Shown in pieces: positions 7,460 through 16,846 of a stretch of DNA of 64,000 nt. This stretch comes from Thainema sp966674685. GTDB taxonomy: Bacteria; Cyanobacteriota; Cyanobacteriia; Phormidesmidales; Phormidesmidaceae. The stretch covers positions 1 through 64,000 of the forward strand of contig CBKWJC010000014.1 in the NCBI GenBank assembly GCA_966674685.1, in the 5' to 3' direction. Numbering within the stretch: position 1 is the first letter of the stretch; each line of letters starts with the position of its first letter. Below the pieces are notes generated by a model. That model saw only the letters and a list, made by a program, of their open reading frames with translations, was not told the origin of the DNA and made no database searches. A program made the translations under genes and the position numbers.

Positions 7460-7851
7460 TACGCGCTCCAGCGCTGTAGTACCAGGCGAATGGAACCATC
7501 TTCATTGTTTTGCTGTTCAGCCACCTGGAAGCCCTGGCGCATGGACTCACCCAAAACAGTGTGATACGCATAGCGCTGAGTCACCTGCTTAATAAATCCT
7601 TCGACTGAAAGCGACTGCTGCCAGTACTGCAAATCAGCAACTAGTTCGTACTGCTCAGTTTCCGGATTGAAGGAGAATCCAATATCGTATCCATTGTCTT
7701 GGGCAATTGCGATCGCAGCAGCATGAGTCTGCCCCCGATACCCCTTAACATCACAAGGCCCCGACTTCCAATCAATACCTAGATCAGTCAAGGCTGACTG
7801 TAAAGCAGGAAGATGGCGAATTTGTGTTTTAATTTGGCTGAAATGTGACAT
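7459..7851 (-). CDS. ycf35: Ycf35 (DUF1257 protein)
   Basis: A 130-residue DUF1257 protein, the Ycf35 of algal plastids. Recognisable stretches are MSHFSQIKTQIRHLPAL, GYRGQTHAAAIAIAQDNGYD, LVADLQYW and the RYAYHTVL segment. No catalytic motif is known for this family. It lies between the DUF2997 gene upstream and the ferredoxin gene downstream, with which it overlaps. This conserved trio suggests one shared process, possibly photosynthesis- or redox-linked, but the function is undefined. Confidence 0.93.
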   Translation of the reverse strand: MSHFSQIKTQIRHLPALQSALTDLGIDWKSGPCDVKGYRGQTHAAAIAIAQDNGYDIGFSFNPETEQYELVADLQYWQQSLSVEGFIKQVTQRYAYHTVLGESMRQGFQVAEQQNNEDGSIRLVLQRWSA

Positions 7852-7997
7852 GGCCGCTTGCCTAAAAATGAACTGCGAGAAAACAGCCCAGAAAAACTCC
7901 AGGCGCTAAATCTAAACAAATTGCAATATTTTGAAACTATTTAAAACTTAAGCTCAACTGTTATCCAGTAGACGCTCAACCCATATTGGATCGAAGT

Positions 7998-8213
7998 TTA
8001 CCATTGACTTGTTGAGGTTTGGTTGTAAGCAGTCGCAGAAGATTGAACCTGCTGAGATTGATTGAAGTATTCAGATGTACGCTCCTGATGCAGCACATGA
8101 CCAAGCTGAGCCTCAATCGCTGCTGTAACTTCCTCGCAGGATGACCCTACGATGCCAGTCACCGTCTCAACCACGCGCCCATCGGGATAGATTACGAACT
8201 CCAGGGTTTCCAT
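7998..8213 (-). CDS. DUF2997 small protein
   Basis: A 71-residue protein starting METLEFVIYPDGRVVETVTG and continuing GSSCEEVTAAIEAQLG, the signature of DUF2997. The last 25 residues are a polar Q/S/T-rich tail. It is the first gene of the trio with Ycf35 and the ferredoxin, 146 bases upstream of ycf35. Function unknown; small size and fixed position suggest a partner of Ycf35. Confidence 0.88.
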   Translation of the reverse strand: METLEFVIYPDGRVVETVTGIVGSSCEEVTAAIEAQLGHVLHQERTSEYFNQSQQVQSSATAYNQTSTSQW

Positions 8214-8817
8214 GTTGGCTTAAATGTCCTGTACATTGGCTGTTGTAGCGCAGAGCCACCAAAAGCCCCACTACCAACAACTACTGATCTGCTTCTATCC
8301 ACAAATGGTAGAAACAGGTTAAAGAAGTATGCAAAAGTTAAAACTTGTGCAGGTGTTCGCACTTATTAGTGATAGTTTCGCGTAACTTGTCAGAGCAGTC
8401 AAGAGAAATCGGTTGAAAGTCTCATCAGATCTAACTTTTGACAGTTTTTCAATTATAAAAATTGAGATTTTTTATTCCTCAAGCAATTGAAATATCTATT
8501 AATAAAGTTGTAATGCTTGATATTGCTTAATTTATTGCTTTACTTTAAATGAATTTAGCCATGTTGCTATTTTGGATAAGTGGGGAGTATAGGGCGATAG
8601 TTCTGTTGGGTAGGGTTACTCAGTCAGGTCGTTTTGATCATCCAGTGAAGCTGTGCCACACAAATGTTCGCGTCCTGCTCAAGCTGGCTATAGCTATCTA
8701 ATCGACCAAAGTTCATATTCATATCTTAGATATAAGAGTTTTCTGCCTTTGATGGATGAGTATTTGTCTGTTCAACTGGTAAACGAAAACGGGATAATAA
8801 AGCCTTGAATGTAATCG
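8214..8817. other. divergent AT-rich intergenic region
   Basis: About 600 bases between the divergent DUF2997 and oxidoreductase genes. It must contain promoters for both, and 8440-8580 is clearly AT-rich. I see no coding frame worth calling, no RNA family and no strong inverted repeat. Confidence 0.4.
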
Positions 8818-9870
8818 ATGGATGCAAGTATGAGTGCAGAGCAAGTATCAAATACCAGGAACCAGGAGCAGGCAGGAACGTATTTCACGCCCATTCGAGT
8901 GGGTATTCTCGGCTTTGGTGGACTCGGACAAGCCGCCACCCGAGTGTTGGCTGGTAAGCGCGAGATGCAGTGGGTCGCTGCTGCTGACAAGCAGGGATAT
9001 GCTTATCAGTTGGCTGGACTGAACCCCGATCGCTGTATTGCTGCCTATCAAAATCAGGGGTCTTTGGGATATCTCGATCCCGAAGGAGTGTTCAGCCAGC
9101 AGAGCATTCAGGATTTGCTGGAACAGTGCCAAGATGTTGATGGCTTTTTTCTCGCCTTGCCCAATTTGCCCAATGATTTTATGGCATCGGTCACGCGGCA
9201 GTTTATGGCATCGGGCTGGCAAGGAGTTCTAGTAGACGCGCTAAAGCGAACTAGTGCGATGGAGCAAATTTTAGAACTGCAATCTGATTTGAAAGCCGCT
9301 GGTATTACCTACATGACGGGCTGTGGTGCGACACCTGGACTACTAACTGCAGCAGCTGCGATCGCAGCTCAGAGCTACACCGAAGTTCACCAGGTCAAAA
9401 TCACCTTTGGCGTCGGCATTGCCAACTGGGAAGCCTACCGCGCCACGATTCGGGAAGACATTGCCCACATGCCCGGCCACAGCGTTGAGTCGGCCCGCGC
9501 CATGACCGATGCCGAGGTGGAAGCGTTCCTAGAGCAAACCAACGGCATCTTAACGCTGGAGAATATGGAGCATGCCGATGATCTGATGCTGGAATTGGCG
9601 GGAATCTGCGATCGCGATCGCGTTTCAGTCGGTGGCGTTGTTGACACCCGCAATCCCAAGAAGCCGCTCAGCACCAATGTCCAAATTACTGGGCGGACAT
9701 TTGAAGGAAAGATCTCAACTCACACCTTCACACTAGGGGATGAAACCAGCATGGCGGCTAACGTCTGTGGCCCAGCCTTTGGCTATTTAAAGACGGGCTA
9801 TCATATGCATCAGCAGGGCTTACATGGCCTATTCACTGCTGCGGATGTGATGCCACGATTTGTTCGCTAG
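8818..9870 (+). CDS. saccharopine dehydrogenase-like NAD(P) oxidoreductase
   Basis: A 350-residue enzyme with an N-terminal Rossmann fold, RVGILGFGGLGQAA (27-40, glycines at 32, 34, 35 and 37). A middle section has ALPNLPNDF and CGATPGLLTAAAAIAA, and the C-terminal substrate domain includes GVVDTRNPKKPLSTNVQITG. Cyanobacterial homologs are usually called saccharopine dehydrogenase-like, which names the fold, not a proven reaction. The first 25 residues are polar; a start a few codons later (MSAEQ) is possible. It is transcribed alone and is followed by a strong terminator at 9893-9933. Confidence 0.78.
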   Translation: MDASMSAEQVSNTRNQEQAGTYFTPIRVGILGFGGLGQAATRVLAGKREMQWVAAADKQGYAYQLAGLNPDRCIAAYQNQGSLGYLDPEGVFSQQSIQDLLEQCQDVDGFFLALPNLPNDFMASVTRQFMASGWQGVLVDALKRTSAMEQILELQSDLKAAGITYMTGCGATPGLLTAAAAIAAQSYTEVHQVKITFGVGIANWEAYRATIREDIAHMPGHSVESARAMTDAEVEAFLEQTNGILTLENMEHADDLMLELAGICDRDRVSVGGVVDTRNPKKPLSTNVQITGRTFEGKISTHTFTLGDETSMAANVCGPAFGYLKTGYHMHQQGLHGLFTAADVMPRFVR

Positions 9871-9892
9871 TTTTTTGTGAAAGCTGCGACGT

Positions 9893-9933
9893 AAACAAAC
9901 AGAGCGCCTCAGTACGAGACGCTCTGTTTGTTT
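9893..9933 (+). terminator. Rho-independent-type terminator after the oxidoreductase gene
   Basis: An inverted repeat with 14-base arms, AAACAAACAGAGCG (9893-9906) and its complement (9920-9933), extended inside by CTC/GAG pairs. The right arm supplies a T-rich tail (TTTGTTTG). It lies 23 bases past the stop codon of the gene. Confidence 0.85.
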
Positions 9934-10106
9934 GAGCTGTGTAGATTGAGAATTAGCTTGTACCAGCTCTGCAATTTGGCATCGTCGATGGGTTGAGCGC
10001 CGAGAATTGAGTGCTGAGTGTTGAGCTTTTATACGCCTCACTCCTGACTCCGCTCGCCTCACGACATTAAGAACCGCTATGTAACTCACAGATAGGAAAA
10101 CCGATA

Positions 10107-10718
10107 TTAATCCTGCGGCTGATCTTGAGATTCATGGAATTCTGTAGACACATCATCAGCATCAATAGGGCCTTCATCCTCATGGATTGCAGGTGACTGT
10201 GAGACGACAAAGGGTAACCCTGCCCCTCGCAGCCCTCGCCTAATTCGCTCAGGTGTTTCTGGAAACGCGACAAACAGAGGCAGCACTTTATCCGCACCCT
10301 CACTTAGCAAATGCTGATAGCGCATCGGCATTTGCCATTCATACTCCTGACTCAGTAGAACCTGAGTGTGTCGCCAGCGGGTTAACAGCGCTGAAAAATC
10401 TTCCTGGGGCCGATGAATATAAATCAAGATCTCGACGCCCGTCTTGATTTTCCACTCTGGGTCACACATCAAAATCACCACGTCGCAGGGTAGCGGAATG
10501 ACTTCACCTGCCGCAACTTTTAGATCGCTATGGGGTTTTGAAATGGTCTGCCGGACTCGAATATTGGGTAGCGGAATTGTGATCACGCTCTCATCGGGTC
10601 GTCGCATACTGGGAATAGTTTCCAAATATGGACGATGCTGCTTTAAAAGTGCGATCGCACCATCGTAGTTACTGTACTCCGCCAGCAACTCTTCGTAGTG
10701 AACTTGATAAACAACCAT
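10107..10718 (-). CDS. hypothetical protein, acidic C-terminus
   Basis: A 203-residue protein I do not recognise. It begins VVYQVHYEELLAEYSNYDGA, has a proline-rich loop (ITIPLPNIRVRQT), then a beta-rich stretch with PCDVVILMCDPEWK, a Trp/Gln-rich segment, and an acidic tail (EDEGPIDADD) likely to be disordered. No signal peptide or membrane segment is seen, so it should be cytosolic. It lies between the oxidoreductase gene (convergent) and the pilC gene (same strand, 309 bases away with repeat A copy 2 between). Base use resembles its neighbours. Confidence 0.7.
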   Translation of the reverse strand: MVVYQVHYEELLAEYSNYDGAIALLKQHRPYLETIPSMRRPDESVITIPLPNIRVRQTISKPHSDLKVAAGEVIPLPCDVVILMCDPEWKIKTGVEILIYIHRPQEDFSALLTRWRHTQVLLSQEYEWQMPMRYQHLLSEGADKVLPLFVAFPETPERIRRGLRGAGLPFVVSQSPAIHEDEGPIDADDVSTEFHESQDQPQD

Positions 10719-10868
10719 ATCATTTCCATTGCATCAACCATTTAGGTTTTGCTCAATCTAGTCAACTTGGATATACAGCCTTTCCCATGCTGATGGAGTA
10801 TAGAAGTATTTCTATGTACCTCACAAGGTTGAACAATGCTCTATACAAGCCAGTCCTATAAGGAGATT

Positions 10869-10978
10869 GGCATCAATAAACACACTTGAAAACCGGGGGA
10901 GCGCCCCTCAGGGGCGCTCCCCCGGTTTTTGAGATATGCATTTTAGATACGCATTTATTGATGTGCAGCTACTTACAT
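10869..10978. repeat. dispersed hairpin repeat A, copy 2
   Basis: Second copy of the repeat at 6534-6628. The hairpin here is perfect: 19-base arms (10889-10907 and 10911-10929, AAAACCGGGGGAGCGCCCC) with loop TCA and T-runs on both sides. Compared with copy 1 it has about 14 extra bases (TTTAGATACGCAT region, 10941-10954), seemingly a partial duplication of the TGCATTT segment. It fills most of the 309-base gap between pilC and the hypothetical gene and can terminate transcription in either direction. Confidence 0.85.
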
Positions 10979-11027
10979 CCAACTGAGGCTTACCATCAGT
11001 CGATCAGGACTTTCGTCCCATTCAGCC

Positions 11028-12239
11028 TTATCCCAGCTGCTCGAAGACCGCGAACATTGGCAAATACATCGATAGCAAAATCGCGCCGACCATACCACCC
11101 AACAGAACGATCATAATTGGCTCCAGCATACTGGTCAGAGCTTTGACGGCTTGCTCAATTTCATCTTCATAAAAATCGGCCACCTTCATCAGCATCTGGT
11201 CAATTTCTCCAGTTTCTTCTCCAATGCTGATCATCTGAATTGCCATGATTGGAAAAACCTGCTCTCTCTGTAGTGCAAGACTCATCATGCCGCCGCTTTG
11301 TACCTCCTCCCGTGCATGATCAATCGCATTTGAAATAATCTGATTTCCTGCGGTATCACGAGTGATTTCCAAAGACGTTAAGATTGGAACTCCAGAACGG
11401 GATAAAGAACCGAATGTCCGACAGAATCTGGCCGTAGCTGTTTTTTGGATGAGATCGCCAAACAGTGGCATCTTGAGCGACAGCCGATCAATGACCTCGC
11501 GGCCTGCCCGAGTTTTGTAGTATTGCCGATAGGCAAAACCCAAGCCAGCAATGATGACAATAATGCCCACAATATATTGGGGCGTTCTCAACACTTTGCT
11601 AATGCCCAACATAATTCGGGTGAAGAGCGGTAGTGTCGTGCCTAACTCCTCGAAAATGCCAGCAAAGATAGGCAAGAGAAAAACTGTCATCGCAACAAAA
11701 ATGGTGACAGCCAAAATGCCTACTGTGACTGGGTAAGCCATAGCGGACTTAATTTGGTTCTGCAATCGAGCCACATCTTCTAGCAGCTTAGACAGACGGT
11801 TAAGTACCTCATCCAGTACACCACCAACTTCGCCAGCTTGAATCATTGCAACGTACAAGTCATCAAAGCAGTGAGGATGTTTACTCATCGCATCTGAAAG
11901 GTTAGTACCCTGCTGCACCTCAGCACTGATTGCCTGTAGCGCCTTCTTCAATTTTGGATTGGGGCATTGTTCTGATAAGATGCCGAGTCCTCTAACTAAT
12001 GCCACACCTGCATTGACTAGAGCCGCAAACTGACGCGAAAAGATGGCTTTATCTTTTACAGACACGCTTGTCAACATGTCGCTGAGATCAATGCTCAGCC
12101 CCTGATCTTCCTTCAGCTCTTGAACAAATAGCCCCTTTTCTCGTAAAGCGGTACGAGCGGCACCGGGTGAATCTGCTTTGATTTTCTGCTTTTTAGAATT
12201 TCCAGCTGCATCGCGAGCAGTCGCAACATAGGTAGGCAT
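11028..12239 (-). CDS. pilC: type IV pilus inner-membrane platform protein PilC
   Basis: A 403-residue PilC/GspF protein. It has an N-terminal cytoplasmic part (YVATARDAAGNSKK, then FSRQFAALVNAGV at about 68-80), membrane segments around residues 170-195 and 215-235, a second GspF repeat (FCRTFGSLSRSGVPILTSLE), and a final membrane helix (MIVLLGGMVGAILLSMYLPMF). PilC couples the PilB/PilT motors to the pilin polymer and is needed for motility and DNA uptake. It is the last gene of a pilB-pilT-pilC run on the minus strand. Confidence 0.95.
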   Translation of the reverse strand: MPTYVATARDAAGNSKKQKIKADSPGAARTALREKGLFVQELKEDQGLSIDLSDMLTSVSVKDKAIFSRQFAALVNAGVALVRGLGILSEQCPNPKLKKALQAISAEVQQGTNLSDAMSKHPHCFDDLYVAMIQAGEVGGVLDEVLNRLSKLLEDVARLQNQIKSAMAYPVTVGILAVTIFVAMTVFLLPIFAGIFEELGTTLPLFTRIMLGISKVLRTPQYIVGIIVIIAGLGFAYRQYYKTRAGREVIDRLSLKMPLFGDLIQKTATARFCRTFGSLSRSGVPILTSLEITRDTAGNQIISNAIDHAREEVQSGGMMSLALQREQVFPIMAIQMISIGEETGEIDQMLMKVADFYEDEIEQAVKALTSMLEPIMIVLLGGMVGAILLSMYLPMFAVFEQLG

Positions 12240-12435
12240 GGCTTTGTCCTAAGGATTTATGCGGTACGGTAGATTTTCAGTTGTCGGAGAACGATAACCA
12301 GCAAGTATATAATTTTTAGCTGAATTCAGCATTTATATCTGATTAGCTATCGTTCATGTGCAAGATCAACGCTGATCTGTCTGATTGCGATCGCACGTTT
12401 GACAACTGTTAGTTAGGTGGCGTGGTATTTCTAAA

Positions 12436-12479
12436 CAATGATTTGTTGTACAAACTAGCGCCTACACAACAAATCATTG
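12436..12479 (-). terminator. inverted repeat between pilT and pilC
   Basis: Arms CAATGATTTGTTGT (12436-12449) and its complement (12466-12479), 14 bases each and perfect, with a 16-base loop. On the pilT strand it begins 33 bases past the stop and is followed by TTTAG. It could be a weak terminator, or a processing or attenuation site that lowers pilC relative to pilT. Confidence 0.5.
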
Positions 12480-12512
12480 CCCTTTTAAATGACCTCAATC
12501 AAGCGTTTACAA

Positions 12513-13628
12513 TTAGTGGTGTGCACCTGCACCTGCACCTGCATTGGTTGTCACAGCACCACCAATTAGCCGCTGTAACTCATCGGGGCGAGAGGTTTTC
12601 GCCATAGCTTCTTCAAACGAAATCACACCCTGCTTGCAGTAGTCTGCTAAGACTTTCTCCAGCGTCTGCATAGACAATTTACCGCCTGTCTGAATGGCAG
12701 AGTAAATTTGGGCTGTTTTACCTTCTCGGATTAGGTTGGAAATTGCTGGGGTGACGACCATGATTTCCTGGGCCATTACGCGCCCAAATTCACCTGGCTT
12801 CGGATTCTTCTTGGACACCAAGGTTTGGCTGAGAACAGCAACGAGGGAGTTGGAAACCTGGACTCGAACCTGCTGCTGCTGATCGGGTGGAAATACGTCT
12901 ACCATCCGGTCAACGGTTTGGGATGCTGAGCTGGTGTGTAGGGTACCAAAAACTAGGTGACCTGTTTCAGCCGCAGAGATTGCCAGCGAGATCGTTTCTA
13001 GATCTCGCATCTCACCTACTAGGATGACATCGGGGTCTTCCCGGAGAGCTGCTCGCAGCGCGTTGGCAAAACTCTTAGTGTCTTCACCAACCTGGCGCTG
13101 GTGAATCAGGCTTTTAATCGGTTCATAAACAAATTCAATTGGATCTTCAACGGTCAGAATATGCTCAGGACGAGTCATATTAATGTTGTTGATCATAGAA
13201 GCCAGGGTGGTGGACTTTCCTGATCCTGTTGGGCCCGTTACCAAAATCAGACCACGCGGCTTTTCGGATAGTTCGCGCACAATGTTGGGCAGGCCGAGTG
13301 TTTCCATGGTCGGAATTTTTGAGCTGAGTGCCCGGAGACAGGCCGCAAACGTTCCTCGATCCTTATAGACGTTAACTCGGAATCGAGCCAGTCCGCGTAC
13401 ACCGTAGGAACAGTCGAGTTCCCAGGTCTGTTCTAGCGTCTTGCGCTGTGTGTTGTTGAGCATACTGAAGATGAGCCGTTGGCACTGTTCGGCGGACATC
13501 GGTTCATGCTCGGTTGGAGTTAGCTTGCCGCTGATACGAATATAAGGAGGCAAGCCTGCCGATAAGTGCAGGTCAGAACCACCCCGCTCAATGACCTCTT
13601 CCATTAGGTCTTCAATCATTAGTTCCAT
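12513..13628 (-). CDS. pilT: pilus retraction ATPase PilT
   Basis: A 371-residue PilT. Walker A GPTGSGKST is at 132-140, the Asp box LTVEDPIE near 158-165, and Walker B with the catalytic glutamate in DPDVILVGEMRD (E206). The C-terminal retraction motif reads AISNLIRE where the usual form is AIRNLIRE, one change at the third position. The tail ends with alternating AGAGAHH. PilT hexamers depolymerise the pilus and drive twitching and phototaxis. It lies between pilB (135 bases upstream) and pilC. Confidence 0.96.
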   Translation of the reverse strand: MELMIEDLMEEVIERGGSDLHLSAGLPPYIRISGKLTPTEHEPMSAEQCQRLIFSMLNNTQRKTLEQTWELDCSYGVRGLARFRVNVYKDRGTFAACLRALSSKIPTMETLGLPNIVRELSEKPRGLILVTGPTGSGKSTTLASMINNINMTRPEHILTVEDPIEFVYEPIKSLIHQRQVGEDTKSFANALRAALREDPDVILVGEMRDLETISLAISAAETGHLVFGTLHTSSASQTVDRMVDVFPPDQQQQVRVQVSNSLVAVLSQTLVSKKNPKPGEFGRVMAQEIMVVTPAISNLIREGKTAQIYSAIQTGGKLSMQTLEKVLADYCKQGVISFEEAMAKTSRPDELQRLIGGAVTTNAGAGAGAHH

Positions 13629-13763
13629 GAAGGTACCTCATCCTGAGATTTGCTACAACGATACAAACTGCTGGCCAAAAGTGGCTCAATGATTTGCTGT
13701 TTTTATGGTGGGTTTGGTGGAAGGATGCCCTTAATTAGGGCAAAATCCATCATCTTCCGCATC

Positions 13764-15764
13764 TTAATCTTGGAAGCGCGGCGTTGTGCAGTAGGGACAA
13801 TCCAGCCATTCTGGCTGAAGCCCAGCTCCACAGACGCGGCAAGTCAAGGATGTTTTGCGCTTTGCTTTTAGTTCAGCTTCTAAGCCTGAGTCGGTGAAGG
13901 TTACCCGTTCAACTTCATCAAGGGTTGTTTGTCCTTGAGAGACCAGATCTAGGCTGTAGGCTAGCAGGGTTTTCATCCCCTCTTCAACTGCAACTTCTTT
14001 GATTCGCTCTGTGGGTGCACCTTCTGTGATCAAAGACTGGATGTTTTCGGTAACGCGCATGACTTCGTAGACACCGCAGCGGCCTTTGTATCCAATGCCA
14101 TTACAGGTTTTGCAGAGCGTACCCTCTTTACGAGCGGCTTGAATTTCTTCGGGTTGCAGCATGTTGGCGCGATATAAGGTGATATCGGCGTGAGCGGATG
14201 TGGAAAGACCAAATCGAGCTAACTCGTCTCGCTCGGGGGTATAGGGAATGCGGCAGTCGGGGCAAACTCGACGAACGAGACGCTGTGCTAGAACACCAAG
14301 CAGAGAGCTGGAAACCATGAATGATTCGACGCCCATTTCTTCTAAACGTGCGATCGCACTTGGCGCATCATTCGTGTGTAGGGTTGTTAAGACAAGGTGA
14401 CCTGTCAATGCGGCTTCAATTGCCGTCTTAGCCGTTTCTTTGTCTCGCGTCTCACCCACCAGAATCACATCCGGGTCTTGCCGCAAGAACGCCCGCAGGA
14501 TCGAGGCAAAGTCCATCCCCTTCTCGCGAATGACCTGCACCTGGGTCAGACCCGGCAGCGTATATTCAATCGGATCTTCTGCCGTGCTGATATTGACGCC
14601 TGGATCATTTCGTTCAGCCAGGACGGAGTACAGGGTTGTCGTTTTACCGGAACCCGTTGGGCCTGTAACTAGAATCAGACCAAAAGGCCGCGATGCCATA
14701 TCCTGTACAATCTTCAGCGTTTCTGGATCGGTAATTAGCTTATCTAGACCTAACTGAGTTGACGAGTTGTCCAGAATCCGGAGAACGACTTTTTCTCCAT
14801 AGTTACAAGGGAGGGTATTGACCCGGAAATCCACCTTACGGCCTTGGTACATCCGCCGAATCCGGCCATCTTGGGGAGCACGACGCTCAGCGATGTCTAG
14901 ATTTGAAATAATCTTGAAACGAGCCGTGACCGCAGACACAATCTTTTTCGGTAGCGGATCAAATGCCTGCCGCAACACGCCGTCTTTCCGGAAACGAATG
15001 CGGAGAGATTCTTCTTGTGGCTCGACATGAATATCAGAAACGCCTTCCTGTAGTGCTTTGACCAAGATTTTGTTGACCAATGCGATTACAGGAGCCGCCT
15101 CCGCATCCTGTAGCGCTGCACCCAAATCGGATTCTTCGTCTACCGCATCTTCGAGGTCATCCAGATTATCCAATCCAGCGATATCAGACTGAACATCGGT
15201 TGCCTTGCGAAACTCATCCTGCTTCTCGCGTTCAATACGCTCATCTAGGTAACGAGAGAGCAGACTTTGATAGTCTTCTGTCGTAATCACCATGCGCTGA
15301 AGCTTTAAAGACTTCGGGCGCAAAATTCGATTGAGGTCATCTTGAGCATCTAAATTTTCAGGATTCACCATCGCCACCAGGACTGACGGCGGATCTTCCT
15401 GCTGTGATAGGGGAATCAGCTTATAGCGGCGGCAAATATCAACTGGAATCAGTTCGTCAATCAGTTGACCAATCTGTGCATCTGGAAAATCGCTGAGTTC
15501 CGGATCGAGGGATTCAATCCCGTATAAAATCTTTAGCTCGAACAGATATTGCTTCTTGTACTGACGAATTAAATCTGGCGGTAACTGCTTACCAGTCAGT
15601 GATTCCAGAACATCCGTCAAGGATCGTCCCGAACGCCGACTTTCAACAAGAGCTTGTTGCATCTGGTCGCTATCAACAAACCCAGATTGAACTAGTTGAT
15701 TTCCGAAGGGGGAGAGGTTGTTTTGTACAACTAGAGCACGCCGCGACGAGGAGGAATTAGCCAT
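13764..15764 (-). CDS. pilB: pilus extension ATPase PilB/GspE
   Basis: A 666-residue PilB. Residues about 16-170 form the N-terminal GspE domain; FGNQLVQSGFVDSDQMQQAL resembles the c-di-GMP-binding MshEN motif but I would not claim binding. An acidic linker follows (about 195-222), then the ATPase domain with Walker A GPTGSGKTT (368-376) and DPDVILVGETRD. The metal-binding CM motif is present (CPDC, then CKTCNG). The last 25 residues add a second four-cysteine cluster (CRVCGAGL, CPYC), a likely zinc ribbon at the C-terminus. It powers pilin polymerisation and is the first gene of the pilus operon. Confidence 0.95.
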   Translation of the reverse strand: MANSSSSRRALVVQNNLSPFGNQLVQSGFVDSDQMQQALVESRRSGRSLTDVLESLTGKQLPPDLIRQYKKQYLFELKILYGIESLDPELSDFPDAQIGQLIDELIPVDICRRYKLIPLSQQEDPPSVLVAMVNPENLDAQDDLNRILRPKSLKLQRMVITTEDYQSLLSRYLDERIEREKQDEFRKATDVQSDIAGLDNLDDLEDAVDEESDLGAALQDAEAAPVIALVNKILVKALQEGVSDIHVEPQEESLRIRFRKDGVLRQAFDPLPKKIVSAVTARFKIISNLDIAERRAPQDGRIRRMYQGRKVDFRVNTLPCNYGEKVVLRILDNSSTQLGLDKLITDPETLKIVQDMASRPFGLILVTGPTGSGKTTTLYSVLAERNDPGVNISTAEDPIEYTLPGLTQVQVIREKGMDFASILRAFLRQDPDVILVGETRDKETAKTAIEAALTGHLVLTTLHTNDAPSAIARLEEMGVESFMVSSSLLGVLAQRLVRRVCPDCRIPYTPERDELARFGLSTSAHADITLYRANMLQPEEIQAARKEGTLCKTCNGIGYKGRCGVYEVMRVTENIQSLITEGAPTERIKEVAVEEGMKTLLAYSLDLVSQGQTTLDEVERVTFTDSGLEAELKAKRKTSLTCRVCGAGLQPEWLDCPYCTTPRFQD

Positions 15765-16846
15765 AGCTAGTGAGAAAGATCCTGATTACAGTTGTATTCC
15801 CAAAAATCCCCTATACAGCAGGGGAGTATTTTAGACAGGTTGATGGATGACAAATATCTATGCGATGAAATAAGCCTAGTCTATCGTTACTGAAACGACA
15901 TGGCGTTGGTAAACTTTCGTATGTTTAGCTTGTACTGACTTTGAGCATAATCGCTTAGATCATTTGGGACAATTTCAGTATTCCCACACTTTCGTCATTT
16001 CATACGTTTGCTCAAAGCAAAATTAAACCTAATCTGGCCATCAGGAGCCTGCTTGAGGTTGATGCGGGATAATCTCGTTACCTGGATTGGGTTAAGTTCT
16101 GTAAAGAAATTTTGCGAGGGCGTATTGACTAGATTAGGCATGTTTAGAACAGTGAAGCGAACTGCTGTTGAGTTTCGACTTAAAGGAGGCGGCGAAGTTG
16201 GGATGCCTTTGCGATACGTCCTGTTGCTATGTGTATATTCGCCATTGTTGGTTTTGCTAAACCTGGCGCGGGTTGTTTTGTAAGGGCTTTGATGCTACGG
16301 GAGATTGCTGCCTTGAGGTGTCTGCCGATTGAATATTAATTGGACATTAATTCAGTATCGATAGTCTTGCGAATCCTACGGATCGATGCTTGACCTCTGC
16401 GATATGCAATAGGGTTGCTTCGGCTCTTGATGCAGATGCTGGTAAGTGGGTGGCATCTAGAGCTGGAGTTATGCAGAACGAGGATATTGCAGTAATTGTT
16501 CGGTCTAGTGAGGTTTAGGTTTATGGGAATGTCTCTCCGCCCCCAGCGGAGAGACATTCCTGTCCTCCAGCAGCAGTATGAAAAACGCTGTGAAGCGATT
16601 ACAGGGTTAAAACTGCTCCTGTCCGCAGAAAATTTCTATTGATGGGATGAAACAGGGGCAGATTTGGGAAGACTGTTGAAGAACTTAGTTTTTGACATTA
16701 TTTGACATTAATTTAGGCATTGGGTTGGGCTGTCTAGGCGATGTGTCTTAACATGGGCGAAATATAATGACAAAGGACAGAACGTCAGAGTTCAGCGATC
16801 GACTTACGTTTTCAGTAAATCGCGATTAGGTTAGATGTAGTTAACG
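15765..16846. other. 1.1-kb intergenic region between pilB and grpE
   Basis: A divergent region that must hold promoters for the pilus operon and grpE. A 91-codon frame at 16008-16283 has no family resemblance, poor composition and no convincing ribosome site, so I leave it out. Repeat B copy 1 is at 16503-16597. I see no CIRCE element, which some groEL/dnaK promoters have. Nothing else supportable is visible. Confidence 0.45.
16503..16597. repeat. dispersed hairpin repeat B, copy 1
   Basis: Contains GTCTAGTGAGG, then a perfect 15-base hairpin (GGAATGTCTCTCCGC at 16526-16540, complement at 16546-16560, loop CCCCA), then TGTCCTCCAGCAGCAGTATG and AAAAACGCTGT. The same order occurs at 44237-44322. 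It is not next to a gene end, so it looks like a small non-autonomous palindromic element and not a terminator. Confidence 0.75.

Noticed and set aside
16008..16283. 91-codon open frame between pilB and grpE
   Set aside because: No recognisable family, no good ribosome site, and the frame lies in a promoter-type gap.
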